In this document: positions 15,889 to 25,268 of the stretch, in pieces
Position numbering within the stretch: position 1 is the first letter of the stretch
Layout of the letters: each line of letters opens with the position of its first letter
NCBI RefSeq assembly: GCF_014203605.1
Contig: NZ_JACHJJ010000003.1
Coordinates: 389,040-453,039 of the forward strand
Length of the DNA: 64,000 nt
Direction: 5' to 3'
From: Thiemannella venezuelensis
Lineage (GTDB): Bacteria > Actinomycetota > Actinomycetes > Streptosporangiales > Streptosporangiaceae
Notes under the pieces: generated by a model
The model's input: the letters and a program-made list of their open reading frames with translations, nothing else
What the model was told of the DNA's origin: nothing
The model's database searches: none
Program-made: the position numbers and the translations under genes

Positions 15889-17282
15889 CAGATGCCGGTG
15901 GGGGTCATCGGCTGCATCAGGCGGCGCGCCGCCTCGGTGACGGAGCCCGACAGCGACGGGTAGACCGCGAAGGTGTGGGCGAGCTGGTCCACGGTGAGGC
16001 GCTGCTGCACGGCGACCGAGACCGCCAGGATCAGCTCGGAGGCGCGCGGGGCGACCACCACGCCGCCGAGGATGATGCCGGTGTGCGGGCGGCAGAACAG
16101 CTTCACGAAGCCGTCGTGGAAGCCCTGCATCTTCGCGCGCGCGTTGGTGGCCAGCGGGAGCTTGACCACGTTGGCCTCGATCTCCCCGGCCTCGATCGCC
16201 TTCTGCGCCACCCCGACCGCGGCGATCTCGGGATCGGTGAAGATGTTGGAGGCCACGGTGGCCAGGCGGAGCGGCTGCACGGCCTCGCCCAGCGCGTGCC
16301 ACACGGCGATCCGGCCCTGCATCGCGGCGACCGAGGCGAGCATCAGCACGCCGGTGCAGTCGCCGGCCGCGTAGACGCCGGGGGCGGAGGTGCGGGAGAC
16401 CTTGTCCACCTGGATGAAGCCGCCCCGGTCGAGGGTGACCCCGGCCTCCTCCAGGCCGATCCCGGCCGTGTTGGGGACCATGCCGACGGTCATCAGGCAG
16501 TGGCTGCCCTCGGCGGTCCTGCCGTCCTCCAGCGTGACGACCACACCGTCGGCGGTGCGCTTGACCGACTCGGCGCGGGAGCGGCCCATGACGTTCATCC
16601 CGCGGCGCCGGTAGACCTCCTCCAGGACCTCGGCGGCGTCGGCGTCCTCGTTGGGCATCATCCGGTCGCGCGAGGAGACGAGGGTCACCTCGGAGCCGAG
16701 CGAGCGGTAGGCGCCGGCGAACTCCGCGCCGGTGACGCCGGAGCCGACCACGATGAGGTGCTCGGGCAGCTCCTTCAGGTCGTACATCTGCCGCCAGGTG
16801 AGGATGCGCTCCCCGTCGGGCTCGGCGGTGGGCAGGATCCGCGGGGTCGCGCCGGTCGACACGATCACGACGTCGGCCCGGATCGTCCGGTCGCCGGCCC
16901 GGACCACCTGCGGGTCCACCAGCCGGCCGGGGGCCCGGACCACCTCGACGCCCTCGGCGGCGAGCCGGGCCGCGATGTCGGCGGACTGCGCCTGGGCCAG
17001 CTCCTTGACCCGCCGGTTGACCAGCGGCATGTCCGCGACCGGGCTGCCGGCGTCGCCGTCGGGGCCTCCGGTGTAGTGCACGCCGAGGGCGGCGGCGTCG
17101 AGCAGCGCCTGCTTGCGCACGGAGGTCGCGATCAGGGTCTTGGACGGCACGCAGTCGGTGAGCACGCAGGCCCCGCCGGGGCCGTCCTGCTCAACCACGG
17201 TGACCTGGGCCCCCAGTTGGGCCGCCACCAGGGCCGCCTCGTATCCGCCGGGCCCGCCACCGATGATCACGATCCTTGTCAC
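15888..17282 (-). CDS. lpdA: NAD(P)H-quinone dehydrogenase, LpdA-like flavoprotein
   Basis: FAD-dependent pyridine nucleotide-disulfide oxidoreductase, 464 residues, of the mycobacterial LpdA (Rv3303c) branch, which reduces quinones rather than lipoamide. FAD-binding IIGGGPGGYEAA is at the N-terminus, the second nucleotide fold has VVGSGVTGAEFAG, and the redox motif reads CVLTDCVPSK, so the cysteine spacing differs from the CxxxxC of true lipoamide dehydrogenases. GTG 17282 is preferred: GACAAT lies 7 bases upstream, a leaderless arrangement that would swallow the alternative ATG at 17291. Its neighbours punA and pmmB are the same as in mycobacteria. Confidence 0.92.
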   Translation of the reverse strand: MTRIVIIGGGPGGYEAALVAAQLGAQVTVVEQDGPGGACVLTDCVPSKTLIATSVRKQALLDAAALGVHYTGGPDGDAGSPVADMPLVNRRVKELAQAQSADIAARLAAEGVEVVRAPGRLVDPQVVRAGDRTIRADVVIVSTGATPRILPTAEPDGERILTWRQMYDLKELPEHLIVVGSGVTGAEFAGAYRSLGSEVTLVSSRDRMMPNEDADAAEVLEEVYRRRGMNVMGRSRAESVKRTADGVVVTLEDGRTAEGSHCLMTVGMVPNTAGIGLEEAGVTLDRGGFIQVDKVSRTSAPGVYAAGDCTGVLMLASVAAMQGRIAVWHALGEAVQPLRLATVASNIFTDPEIAAVGVAQKAIEAGEIEANVVKLPLATNARAKMQGFHDGFVKLFCRPHTGIILGGVVVAPRASELILAVSVAVQQRLTVDQLAHTFAVYPSLSGSVTEAARRLMQPMTPTGI

Positions 17283-17429
17283 GTACCCCATTGTCCCGCA
17301 TCCGCGGACCGCGCCACCTCCCGGTCCCCCTCAGTGCGTTCCGAATCCGCGAAAACCACAGGAGACCGTGCACATCCGGAGAAAACCCGCGGCATGCCGC
17401 GGTGGGGTGAGCTTCCGGCTCCCGTGGAT

Positions 17430-17446
17430 TAGGCTTGCATGCCGTG
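17430..17446 (+). promoter_or_regulatory. Probable leaderless promoter for the cyclotransferase-like gene
   Basis: TAGGCT at 17430-17435 is 8 bases before the GTG at 17444 and no Shine-Dalgarno is present, so transcription probably starts at the start codon. Confidence 0.45.
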
Positions 17447-17896
17447 CCTGTCTACGCCGCCTACGGCAGCAACATGGACCCCAAGCAGATGGCCCAGCGG
17501 GCCCCCCACTCCCCCATGCGGGGGTCGGGCTGGCTCCAGGGCTGGCGCCTGACCTTCAGCGGGGGCGACCACGGCTGGGAGGGCGCGCTCGCCACCATCG
17601 TCGAGGACGCTGCGGAAGAGGTCTTCGTCGTCCTCTACGACGTCCCCGAGTGGGACGAGACCTCCCTCGACCAGTGGGAGGGCGCGATCCGGGGGATGTA
17701 CCACAAGGTGCGCCTGCGCGTGCAGACCCTGGACGGCGAGGTCGTCGCCTGGTTCTACGTGCTCGACGGCTACGAGGGCGGCCTGCCCACGGCGCGCTAC
17801 CTCGGGGTCCTGGCCGACGCCGCCGAGAACGCCGGGGCCCCCGACGACTACGTCAAGGCGCTGCGCGGCCGTCCCTGCACCTCCCTGGGCGGTTAG
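17444..17896 (+). CDS. Gamma-glutamylcyclotransferase-like protein
   Basis: 150-residue protein with the GGCT/AIG2 beta-barrel signature YAAYGSNMDP at its very start and the catalytic-type glutamate region following (LYDVPEWDETSLDQWEG). Family members release 5-oxoproline from gamma-glutamyl amines or peptides. Of the possible starts (TTG 17435, GTG 17444) the GTG is chosen because the family begins right at YGSN and because a -10 element stands 8 bases upstream. It is transcribed in the same direction as punA, 48 bases ahead of it. The exact substrate is unknown. Confidence 0.85.
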   Translation: MPVYAAYGSNMDPKQMAQRAPHSPMRGSGWLQGWRLTFSGGDHGWEGALATIVEDAAEEVFVVLYDVPEWDETSLDQWEGAIRGMYHKVRLRVQTLDGEVVAWFYVLDGYEGGLPTARYLGVLADAAENAGAPDDYVKALRGRPCTSLGG

Positions 17897-17931
17897 GCCG
17901 CGTCCCCGGCGTGATCGGCGACCCCGGCGAG

Positions 17932-17947
17932 TACGCTCGGTGAGGTG
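17932..17947 (+). promoter_or_regulatory. Probable leaderless promoter of punA
   Basis: TACGCT at 17932-17937, 7 bases, then GTG. No ribosome site precedes the GTG at a normal distance. Confidence 0.45.
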
Positions 17948-18760
17948 AGCAATGACCCTTACGCAGACCCTTACGCACTCGCCACGGACGCCGCGACCGC
18001 GCTGAGGAGCGCCACCGGAGTCGACTCCTTCGACGTCGCGCTGGTGATGGGGTCGGGCTGGGTCCCGGCCGCCGACGCGATCGGCGAGACCGTCGCCGAG
18101 ATCCCGGTGACCGACCTGCCCGGTTTCACGCCCGCCGCGGTGGCCGGCCACGCGGGGCGGATCCGCGCCGTGCGGACCGCCTCGGGCGCGAACGCGCTGA
18201 TCTTCCTCGGCCGCACCCACCTGTACGAGGGCCGCGGCGTCGAGCCCGTCGTGCACGGCGTGCGGACCGCGATCAAGGCGGGGGTCCGCACGGTCGTGCT
18301 GACCAACGCCGCGGGCGGCCTGCGCCCGGAGACCCAGCGGGTCGGCGAGGCGATCCTGATCAGCGACCACATCAACCTGACCGGGGCCAACCCGCTCAGC
18401 GGGGCCACCTTCATCGACCTCACCGAGGTCTACTCCCGGCGCCTGCGCACCCTGGTCCGCGAGGTGGAGCCCGGCATGGCCGAGGGCGTCTACATCGCCT
18501 TCCGCGGCCCGACCTACGAGACCCCGGCCGAGATCCAGATGTGCCGGGGCTTCGGCGGCGACATGGTCGGCATGTCCACCGTGCTGGAGGCCATCGCGGC
18601 CCGCGAGGGCGGGGCCGAGGTGCTCGGCATCTCCCTGGTCACCAACCCGGGCGCCGGCCTGGTCGGCGAGCCGCTGAACCACCAGGAGGTGCTGGAGGTC
18701 GGCCGCGCCACCGCCACCCGGATGGGCGACCTCCTCGCCAAGGTCGTCGGCAAGCTGTAG
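17945..18760 (+). CDS. punA: Purine nucleoside phosphorylase
   Basis: Cytoplasmic trimeric-type (PNP/MTAP family) enzyme, 271 residues, splitting purine nucleosides with phosphate into base and (deoxy)ribose 1-phosphate. Phosphate-binding VMGSGW, the H-G-R loop near VAGHAGRIRA, LTNAAGGL and the base-site region GPTYETPAEIQM with GMSTVLEAIAA are all intact. The N-terminus repeats DPYADPYA. It stands 106 bases ahead of the phosphomutase gene that can convert its sugar phosphate product, and near adenosine deaminase, so the three form a purine nucleoside salvage route. Confidence 0.95.
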   Translation: MSNDPYADPYALATDAATALRSATGVDSFDVALVMGSGWVPAADAIGETVAEIPVTDLPGFTPAAVAGHAGRIRAVRTASGANALIFLGRTHLYEGRGVEPVVHGVRTAIKAGVRTVVLTNAAGGLRPETQRVGEAILISDHINLTGANPLSGATFIDLTEVYSRRLRTLVREVEPGMAEGVYIAFRGPTYETPAEIQMCRGFGGDMVGMSTVLEAIAAREGGAEVLGISLVTNPGAGLVGEPLNHQEVLEVGRATATRMGDLLAKVVGKL

Positions 18761-18866
18761 GCGCCCGCTCGCGCGGCCCCGCCCCCGGGGTGGGGAGCGG
18801 AGCCGCGGGCGGGCCGCAGGGACAACCGGCGGGGGCGCGGGTCCCCCGCCCAGAGCATGAGGTGAC

Positions 18867-20534
18867 ATGAGCAGCGATCTCGTACGGCTCGCGCAGGCCT
18901 GGCTGGCCCAGGACCCCGACCCGGAGACCCGGGCCGAGCTGGAGGCACTCCTTTCCGGCGGCGACGAGGCGGCGCTGCGCGACCGGTTCCAGGCCAAGCT
19001 GGAGTTCGGCACCGCCGGGCTCCGCGGCGAGCTGGGCGCCGGCCCCAACCGGATGAACCGGGTCACCGTCATGCGCGCCGCCGCCGGCCTGGCCGCCGTC
19101 CTCGGCCCCGGGCGGCACGTCGTCATCGGCTACGACGCCCGGCACAACTCCGACGTCTTCGCCCGCGACACCGCCGCCGTGCTCACCGGAGCGGGGCTGC
19201 AGGCGTCGCTGCTGCCCGCGCCGCTGCCCACCCCCGTGCTGGCCTTCGCCGTACGCCACCTCGGCGCCGACGCGGGCGTGACCGTCACCGCCAGCCACAA
19301 CCCGCCCCGGGACAACGGCTACAAGGTCTACTGGGGCGACGGCTCCCAGATCGTGCCCCCGGTCGACGCGGAGATCTCCGCGGCCATCGACGCCGCCGGC
19401 CCGGTCTCCGAACTGCCCCTCGGCTCGCCGGAGGACCCCTCCTGGACCGACCTGGGCCAGGAGATCGTCGCCGCCTACCTGGACGCGGTGACCCTGCTCC
19501 CGCTCGGTGACGCCCGCGACCTGCGGGTGGCCTACACCCCGCTGCACGGCGTCGGCGGCGTCACGCTCACCTCCGCCTTCCTGGCCGCCGGGTTCGAGGG
19601 CCCGGTGACCGTGGAGGCCCAGGCCGATCCGGACCCCGACTTCCCGACCGTCGCCTTCCCCAACCCGGAGGAGCCCGGCGCGATGGACCTCGCGCTGGAG
19701 CTGGCCGGGCGGATCGGCGCCGACCTGGTGCTGGCCAACGACCCGGACGCCGACCGCTGCGCGGTGGGCGTGCCCCTGCCCGGCGGCGGGTACCGGATGC
19801 TCACCGGCGACGAGGTCGGGGCCCTCCTCGGCGAGCACGTGATCCGGCAGACCTCCGGCGACCGGCTGGTGGCCACTACGATCGTCTCGTCGTCCCTGCT
19901 CGGGAAGATCGCCGCGGACTACGGCGTGCGCTACGCCGAGACCCTCACCGGCTTCAAGTGGATCATGAAGGCCGGCTCGGAGCGCGGCGACGGCGGCGGC
20001 CTGGTCTTCGGCTACGAGGAGGCGCTGGGCTACAGCGTCGGCTCCGACGGAGGCCTGCCCGTCCACGACAAGGACGGCATCGGCGCGGCCCTGACCGTCG
20101 CCGGTCTCGCCGCCGGCGCCAGGCGCGACGGCCGCACGCTGCTCGACCTCCTCGACGACCAGGCCCGCCGGTACGGCCTGCACGCCACCTCCCAGCTCTC
20201 GGTCCGGGTGAGCGACCTCTCCCTGATCGCCGGCGCCATGGCCCGCCTGCGCGCCACCCCGCCGGCGGAGCTGGGCGGCCGCAAGGTCGAGTCGGCCGAG
20301 GACCTGAACCTGGGCGCCGGAGGCCTCCCGCCCACCGACGGCCTGCGCTACCTGCTCACCGGCGGCGCCCGCGTCGTGGTCCGCCCCTCGGGCACCGAAC
20401 CCAAGCTCAAGTGCTACCTGGAGGTCGTCGTCCCGGTGACCGGGGAGGTCGCCGGGGCGCGGGCGCGGGCCGCCGAGGACCTGTCGGCCCTGAAGCTGGA
20501 CCTGGCGGCCCTGCTGGACCTCGGGAGCGCGTAG
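18867..20534 (+). CDS. pmmB: Phospho-sugar mutase (PmmB-like; possible phosphopentomutase)
   Basis: Alpha-D-phosphohexomutase superfamily enzyme, 555 residues, four domains. The phosphoserine loop is VTVTASHNPPRDNGYK (active Ser in TASHNP), the metal loop NDPDADRCAV, the sugar-binding loop GYEEALGYSVG, and the C-terminal phosphate loop VRPSGTEPKLK. ATG 18867 follows GAGGTGAC. Annotated homologues are called phosphomannomutase, but the position next to punA, with deoA, cdd and add nearby, makes interconversion of (deoxy)ribose 1- and 5-phosphates the more likely job (inference). A short spacer contains no separate promoter that I can recognise. Confidence 0.93.
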   Translation: MSSDLVRLAQAWLAQDPDPETRAELEALLSGGDEAALRDRFQAKLEFGTAGLRGELGAGPNRMNRVTVMRAAAGLAAVLGPGRHVVIGYDARHNSDVFARDTAAVLTGAGLQASLLPAPLPTPVLAFAVRHLGADAGVTVTASHNPPRDNGYKVYWGDGSQIVPPVDAEISAAIDAAGPVSELPLGSPEDPSWTDLGQEIVAAYLDAVTLLPLGDARDLRVAYTPLHGVGGVTLTSAFLAAGFEGPVTVEAQADPDPDFPTVAFPNPEEPGAMDLALELAGRIGADLVLANDPDADRCAVGVPLPGGGYRMLTGDEVGALLGEHVIRQTSGDRLVATTIVSSSLLGKIAADYGVRYAETLTGFKWIMKAGSERGDGGGLVFGYEEALGYSVGSDGGLPVHDKDGIGAALTVAGLAAGARRDGRTLLDLLDDQARRYGLHATSQLSVRVSDLSLIAGAMARLRATPPAELGGRKVESAEDLNLGAGGLPPTDGLRYLLTGGARVVVRPSGTEPKLKCYLEVVVPVTGEVAGARARAAEDLSALKLDLAALLDLGSA

Positions 20535-20607
20535 CCGGCCTCCCGGGAAGGACCCGCTCCCGGGGAAACCACATTTGGCCCTCTCATGGGGGAGCCGATC
20601 GCCCGCG

Positions 20608-20659
20608 ATGGTCTCGGCGGTGAGAGTCTCAGAGACGAGAGTCTCACGCCTGAGACCAT
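20608..20659. promoter_or_regulatory. Long dyad of TGAGA/TCTCA half-sites ahead of the DUF234 ATPase gene
   Basis: ATGGTCTC (20608-20615) is mirrored by GAGACCAT (20652-20659); 19 of 23 positions of the whole dyad pair. Inside are TGAGAGTCTCA (20621) and GAGAGTCTCA (20637). It ends one base before the ribosome site GGAGGA of the ATPase gene. Confidence 0.6.
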
Positions 20660-20668
20660 CGGAGGAAG

Positions 20669-22129
20669 ATGGGCCGGTTCATCGAAAGAGCCGCTGAGCT
20701 GGGAAGACTCCAGCGCGTCCTGGCCAAGGTGGAGAGCGGGCGGGCGGGGAGGCCGGGGCGGGCGGTCCTGGTCCGGGGCGCCCGCCAGGTCGGCAAGTCC
20801 CGGCTGGTGGAGGAGTTCGCCAGGCGCGCGGGCGTGCCGTACGTCTTCTACTCCGCCGCCCGCGGCGCGCCCGACCGGCAGATCCGGGACTTCCTCTCCG
20901 CGGGGGCGGCCTCGGGCCTGCCCGGCGCCTCCTCGCTGGCCGGGCGCTCCGCCGGGTCGTGGGAGGAGGCGCTGGAGACCATGGCCGACGCCGTCCCCCG
21001 GGACTCGCCGAGCCTCGTCGTCCTGGACGGGCTCCCCCTCCTGCTCGCGGGCGACCCCGGTCTTGAGGGCACCCTGCAGGTGGTGTTCGCCCGGGAGCTG
21101 TCCCGCCGCCCCGTGATGCTCGTCCTCATCGGCTCGGACCTGGCGGTGATGGAGGCGGTCAACCAGCCGGGCAGGCCCTTCTACATGCGGGCCGCCGAAC
21201 TGGTGGTCCACCCCCTCACACCGGCCGAGGTCGCGACGGCCCTGGAGCTGCCGGCGACCGAGGCCGTCGACGCCCACCTGGTCTCCGGCGGCCTGCCGAT
21301 GATCTGCGCGAGCTGGCCGGACGGGCTCGCCGTCCGGGAGTACCTCCGCCTGGCCCTGGACGACCCCGCCTCGGCCCTGGTGGTGGCCGGAGAGCGCGTC
21401 CTCGCCGCCGAGCTGGCGCCGGACGCGCAGGCGCGCGCCGTCCTGGACGCCGTCGGCGCGGGGCTGCGCACCCACTCCGCCATCGGCCGCGCGGTGCCCG
21501 AGGTCCCCAGGGCCTCCCTCAACCGCGCCCTGCAGCTCCTCGTGGACAGGCGGCTGGTCGCCGCGGACCTCCCGCTCGGCACCCGGCCGTCCCGCGAGAC
21601 CCGCTACCGCGTCGCCGGCACGCACCTGGGGTTCTGGCTGCCGTTCGTCGGCCCCCGGCTCCCGGAGATCGAGCGGGGCCGGGGCGACCTCGCCCTGGCG
21701 CGCGTGCTCCGGTCGTGGGACGCCTGGCGGGGCGCGGCCGTGACGCCGCTGGTCCGGGAGTCCCTCCGGCGGATGCCGGGGCTGCCCCGGGGGACGGGCG
21801 AGATCGGCGGCTACTGGACCCGCACGGGCGATCCGGAGATCGACATCGTGGGGACGGACCGCGGGCCGGTCGGCGAGCGGATCACCCTGGTCGGCGCGGT
21901 CACCTGGCGGGAGGACCGGCCGTTCGACCGGCACGACCTGAGCGAGCTCATCGTCCGCCGGTCCAAGCTGCCCGGCGCGGGCGCCGGCGTCCCGCTGCTG
22001 GCCGTCTCCCGGAGCGGGACGACGACGGCGGAGGTCACCCTGGTCACCCCCGGCGACCTCGTGGCGGCCTGGCTCCCACGGGAGAGCCCTCCCCCGGGGA
22101 GCGCGCGACCGCCCGGCACCGCCGGATGA
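20669..22129 (+). CDS. Archaeal-type ATPase with DUF234 C-terminal domain, catalytic motifs degenerate
   Basis: 486 residues. Walker A is intact (GARQVGKS, 37-44). The Walker B strand reads LVVLDGLP, with Gly where this family normally has Glu. A winged-helix region (about 250-310) links to the C-terminal DUF234 domain, whose nuclease-like core shows PEIDIVGTD but then LVGAVTW where an E-x-K motif is expected. So nucleotide binding seems kept while hydrolysis and nuclease activity are doubtful. Start ATG 20669 after GGAGGA. Single gene, preceded by a long dyad. Related proteins are poorly characterised; a regulatory or defence-linked role is only a guess. Confidence 0.82.
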   Translation: MGRFIERAAELGRLQRVLAKVESGRAGRPGRAVLVRGARQVGKSRLVEEFARRAGVPYVFYSAARGAPDRQIRDFLSAGAASGLPGASSLAGRSAGSWEEALETMADAVPRDSPSLVVLDGLPLLLAGDPGLEGTLQVVFARELSRRPVMLVLIGSDLAVMEAVNQPGRPFYMRAAELVVHPLTPAEVATALELPATEAVDAHLVSGGLPMICASWPDGLAVREYLRLALDDPASALVVAGERVLAAELAPDAQARAVLDAVGAGLRTHSAIGRAVPEVPRASLNRALQLLVDRRLVAADLPLGTRPSRETRYRVAGTHLGFWLPFVGPRLPEIERGRGDLALARVLRSWDAWRGAAVTPLVRESLRRMPGLPRGTGEIGGYWTRTGDPEIDIVGTDRGPVGERITLVGAVTWREDRPFDRHDLSELIVRRSKLPGAGAGVPLLAVSRSGTTTAEVTLVTPGDLVAAWLPRESPPPGSARPPGTAG

Positions 22130-22180
22130 CCCGGTCCGCGGGCCGGCCGGGAGACCGCCGGAGGCGGGTCCCGCGGCCCG

Positions 22181-22852
22181 TCAGCCGACGACGACGGCCG
22201 CCACCACCAGGGCGAGCGCGACGCCGAGGGCGGCCAGCGCGCTCGGCGCCCAGCCGATCCGCATCGTTCCGGATCCGGCCGCCGCGGCTCCGGTCCCGGC
22301 GGGACCGCCCGCGTCCGTGCGCTCCGGCCGGTCGGCGCCCCCGGCCCGCCGGGCGTCCCGGGCCCGCTCGGTGATCTGCTCGGCCACCCAGTCGGCGTGG
22401 GTCTTGCCCGCGAACGCCTCGGCCGCGGCCCGCTCCCCCTTGGTGAGCACCGGCTCGGTCGTGAAACGCCCCCTGCCCGGGGCGCCGGACTGCCCGCGCT
22501 TCGTGGCCGCGGCCCGCTCCCGGGCCGTGGTCTGCGGCGTCCAGCAGCGCACGACGCGGTCTCCGGAGGAGATGGTGATCGCGTGGGAGACCGTGACGTC
22601 GTCCACGCCCGCCCACGGGACGAAGGTGTTCCTGAGCGGGTTGCGGACCAGCACGCCGTCCGCGGTGAGCACGACCGCCGGACGCAGGCAGGTGACGAAG
22701 ACCAGCGCCGTCAGCACCCCCAGCACCGCCCCCGCGACCATCGAGGGCGGCCCGCTGTAGCGGACGGCCAGATCGACGGCATTGGCCGCGGCGAACGCCA
22801 CCCAGACCCAGCCCAGGACCAGCGCGAGCTTCGAGCGGAACACCTGCCTCAT
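22181..22852 (-). CDS. PH-domain membrane protein
   Basis: 223 residues. Two N-terminal membrane helices (LALVLGWVWVAFAAA and a second near 40-60) precede a bacterial PH-like domain (VLTADGVLVRNPL, FVPWAGVDDVTVS, 65-110), a charged cytoplasmic segment rich in Arg/Ala, and a final membrane helix (about 203-222). The upstream in-frame ATG at 22969 is rejected because it overlaps add; ATG 22852 lies 58 bases after add and begins a typical membrane N-terminus (MRQVFRSK). Probably co-transcribed with add. Function unknown; homologues in actinomycetes are equally uncharacterised. Confidence 0.82.
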   Translation of the reverse strand: MRQVFRSKLALVLGWVWVAFAAANAVDLAVRYSGPPSMVAGAVLGVLTALVFVTCLRPAVVLTADGVLVRNPLRNTFVPWAGVDDVTVSHAITISSGDRVVRCWTPQTTARERAAATKRGQSGAPGRGRFTTEPVLTKGERAAAEAFAGKTHADWVAEQITERARDARRAGGADRPERTDAGGPAGTGAAAAGSGTMRIGWAPSALAALGVALALVVAAVVVG

Positions 22853-22910
22853 CGCCCGCCCGCCTCCGCAGGCCGCGCCGGCGGCGCCGCCGCGCCCGTG
22901 GCCCGCTGCC

Positions 22911-23990
22911 TCACGCCTGCCACTTGAGCCGCGCGAACCCGGGCTTGATGACCCCGTTGATGAGCGCAAGCCGGTCGTCGAACGGCAGGAACGCCGACTT
23001 CATCGCGTTGACCGTGAACCACTGCATGTCGTCCCAGTCGTATCCGAACGCCTCCGAGAGCTTGGCGAACTCCTCGGAGACGGTGGTCCCGCTCATCAGC
23101 CGGTTGTCGGTGTTGACCGTCACCCGGAAGTTGAGCCGGCGGAGCAGGCCGATCGGGTGCTCGGCGATGGAGGACGCGGCCCCGGTCTGCAGGTTCGACG
23201 TCGGGCACATCTCCAGCGGGATGCGCTTGTCGCGGACGTAGGCGGCCAGGCGGCCGAGCTTGGCGTCGCCGTCGCCGGACACCGCGATGTCGTCGATGAT
23301 CCGCACGCCGTGGCCCAGCCGGTCGGCGCCGCACCACTGGATCGCCTGCCAGATCGAGGGCAGGCCGAAGGCCTCGCCGGCGTGGATGGTGAAGTGCGCG
23401 TTCTCCCGCTGGAGGTACTCGAACGCGTCGAGGTGGCGGGTGGGCGGGTAGCCCGCCTCGGCCCCGGCGATGTCGAACCCGGCCACACCGACGTCGCGGT
23501 AGCGGACCGCGAGCTCGGCGATCTCCATGGACCTGGCCTGGTGGCGCATGGCGGTGAGCAGCGTGCCCACTCGGATGCCCCGGCCCTCCGAGCCGGTCCT
23601 GAAGCCCTCCAGGACGGCCTCGATGACCTCCTCCAGGCTCAGCCCGGCGGAGGTGTGCTGCTCGGGCGCGTAACGCACCTCGGCGTAGACCACGCCGTCG
23701 TTCGCGAGGTCCTCCGCGCACTCGGCGGCGACCCGGACCAGCGACTCCCGCGTCTGCATGACCCCGACCGTGTGGTCGAACGTCTCCAGGTAGCGCTCCA
23801 GCGAGCCGGAGTCGGACGCCTCGCGGAACCAGGTCCGCAGCGCGTCCGGGTCGGTCGTGGGCAGCCGGTCGTAGCCGGTCTCGCGGGCCAGGTCGACGAT
23901 GGTCTCGGGCCGCAGACCACCGTCGAGGTGGTCGTGGAGCAAGACTTTCGGAGCCTGGCGGATCTCTTCGAGAGTGGGTAGCTGGCTCAT
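22911..23990 (-). CDS. add: Adenosine deaminase
   Basis: Zinc-dependent cytoplasmic enzyme, 359 residues, converting adenosine and deoxyadenosine to inosine forms, the substrates of the purine nucleoside phosphorylase encoded nearby. Metal and substrate motifs are complete: HDHLDGG near residue 19, TIHAGEAFG (His and Glu), GHGVRI, and CPTSNLQTG followed by [11 protein letters not shown] with the metal aspartate. ATG 23990 has TAGGAT 6 bases upstream, so the transcript may be nearly leaderless. Confidence 0.96.
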   Translation of the reverse strand: MSQLPTLEEIRQAPKVLLHDHLDGGLRPETIVDLARETGYDRLPTTDPDALRTWFREASDSGSLERYLETFDHTVGVMQTRESLVRVAAECAEDLANDGVVYAEVRYAPEQHTSAGLSLEEVIEAVLEGFRTGSEGRGIRVGTLLTAMRHQARSMEIAELAVRYRDVGVAGFDIAGAEAGYPPTRHLDAFEYLQRENAHFTIHAGEAFGLPSIWQAIQWCGADRLGHGVRIIDDIAVSGDGDAKLGRLAAYVRDKRIPLEMCPTSNLQTGAASSIAEHPIGLLRRLNFRVTVNTDNRLMSGTTVSEEFAKLSEAFGYDWDDMQWFTVNAMKSAFLPFDDRLALINGVIKPGFARLKWQA

Positions 23991-24054
23991 CTCGCCATCC
24001 TAGTGTCAGGGGTCCGGTCAGCGGTTTTACAAGATCCGCCGAAAGCCCCGCGGG

Positions 24055-24408
24055 CTATTCGTCGCGGTTGGCCGTCTCGGGGGAGAAGGCGGGCAGGCAG
24101 ACGGCGACGTACTCCGCGCCCTCGGTGCCGCAGCTGTAGCGGACCCTCTCCCCCGGCTCGCACGCGAAGGCCTGCCCGGCGTGGACCTCGGTCACCCCGC
24201 CGTCGTGCTCGACGAGGACGGTGCCCCTGAGCACCAGGGTGTACTCGGCGAACTCCGGCGCCTGGGCGGGCTCGTCCCAGCCCGCCGGGGCCGTCATGTG
24301 GGCGATCGAGATCCGGTCGTCACCGCTGTTGACCCGGCCGACGTACTCGTCGATGATCTTGCCGCCCGGGACCGGGATCCGTGTCGCGTTCTCGATTTTC
24401 CGTACCAT
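24055..24408 (-). CDS. Cupin-domain protein (EutQ-like)
   Basis: 117-residue single-domain cupin. The barrel motifs are seen at PEFAEYTLVLRGTVLVEH and AGQAFACEPGERVRYSC; the first motif has Glu but lacks the usual His-His pair, so metal binding is uncertain. Resembles EutQ-type cupins, though no ethanolamine genes are near. The stop codon runs into a short AGCCC/GGGCT hairpin followed by TTT that may end transcription. Lies 64 bases upstream of add in the same direction, so it could be in one transcript with it. Confidence 0.8.
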   Translation of the reverse strand: MVRKIENATRIPVPGGKIIDEYVGRVNSGDDRISIAHMTAPAGWDEPAQAPEFAEYTLVLRGTVLVEHDGGVTEVHAGQAFACEPGERVRYSCGTEGAEYVAVCLPAFSPETANRDE

Positions 24409-24443
24409 CAGACCATTCTGTCACCGGCCCCGGTCCACCCCTC

Positions 24444-25085
24444 TCAGTGGGCCACGTCGATGACCAGGCGGTTCGGCTGCTTCTGCGCCAGCACCCGGAA
24501 CCCGGCCTTGTGGTCCAGGACGATGCCCACGCCCACCACGGCCTCGAAGTCACCGGTCTTGACGACGTTCTGCACGTTGCCCAGCCCCGCCTGGAAGACC
24601 GGTCCGCCGGTCCAGGTCGGCGCGCCCGCCTCGGTGTGCGCGTTGGCCGGGGTGATCGTCACCTGGAGGTAGGCGCCGCCCTTGACGTCGATCGGCTCGC
24701 CCGACCCGTCCTGGACGAGCTCGGGCACCCACTCCACCCGGTAGCCGGGCAGCTCGCCCTCGAAGTCGACCACCACCCGGTCGAACCCCTCGTGCTCGGC
24801 GAAGCGCGCCCCGGTGACGATCGGCGGGGCGGCGGGGCTCCGCTCGACCTCGACCCGCTCGGTGCCCGTCGGCGGCTTCAGCTCGCCCGGCCCGGGCGTC
24901 GGCGGCGGCTGCGGCGACGCCGGCGGGGAGGAGGAGCCGTCCGGGGCCGGACTCTCCGTCCCGGCGGGAGAGGCGGTGGCCGTGGCGGGCGGGGCGGGAG
25001 AGGCGGTGGCACCGGTGGTCCGCCCGCCGCACCCGGCCAGCAGGGTGAGGGGGACGAGCACGAGTGCGACGCGGGAACGGTTCAT
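24444..25085 (-). CDS. AMIN-like-domain lipoprotein
   Basis: 213 residues. Lipoprotein signal with lipobox LLAGCGG (Cys about 19), then a Pro/Ser/Ala-rich tether (20-75) and a single beta-rich domain of the AMIN-like family (FDRVVVDFEGELPGYRVEW ... PNRLVIDVAH). AMIN domains target proteins to the cell envelope; this stand-alone version has no catalytic partner here. Followed 35 bases later by the cupin gene on the same strand. The 183 bases upstream, up to the MFS gene, hold no gene that I can see. Confidence 0.85.
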   Translation of the reverse strand: MNRSRVALVLVPLTLLAGCGGRTTGATASPAPPATATASPAGTESPAPDGSSSPPASPQPPPTPGPGELKPPTGTERVEVERSPAAPPIVTGARFAEHEGFDRVVVDFEGELPGYRVEWVPELVQDGSGEPIDVKGGAYLQVTITPANAHTEAGAPTWTGGPVFQAGLGNVQNVVKTGDFEAVVGVGIVLDHKAGFRVLAQKQPNRLVIDVAH

Positions 25086-25268
25086 TGAAGCCTCCTACCT
25101 GGTAGGACGTCCAATACCCCGGAAAGGTTCAGCCGCATGCCCCCTGTCCGGAGGTGGACATCCCCGCCGCCCGGAATGGAACCGCCGCCGCGGGGGCCCC
25201 GGCTCCCCACGGCGGCGTGCCCGCCGCCTCCCCCGGCCCCGGACGTCCGCGGGAGGCGGCGAGTGCTC

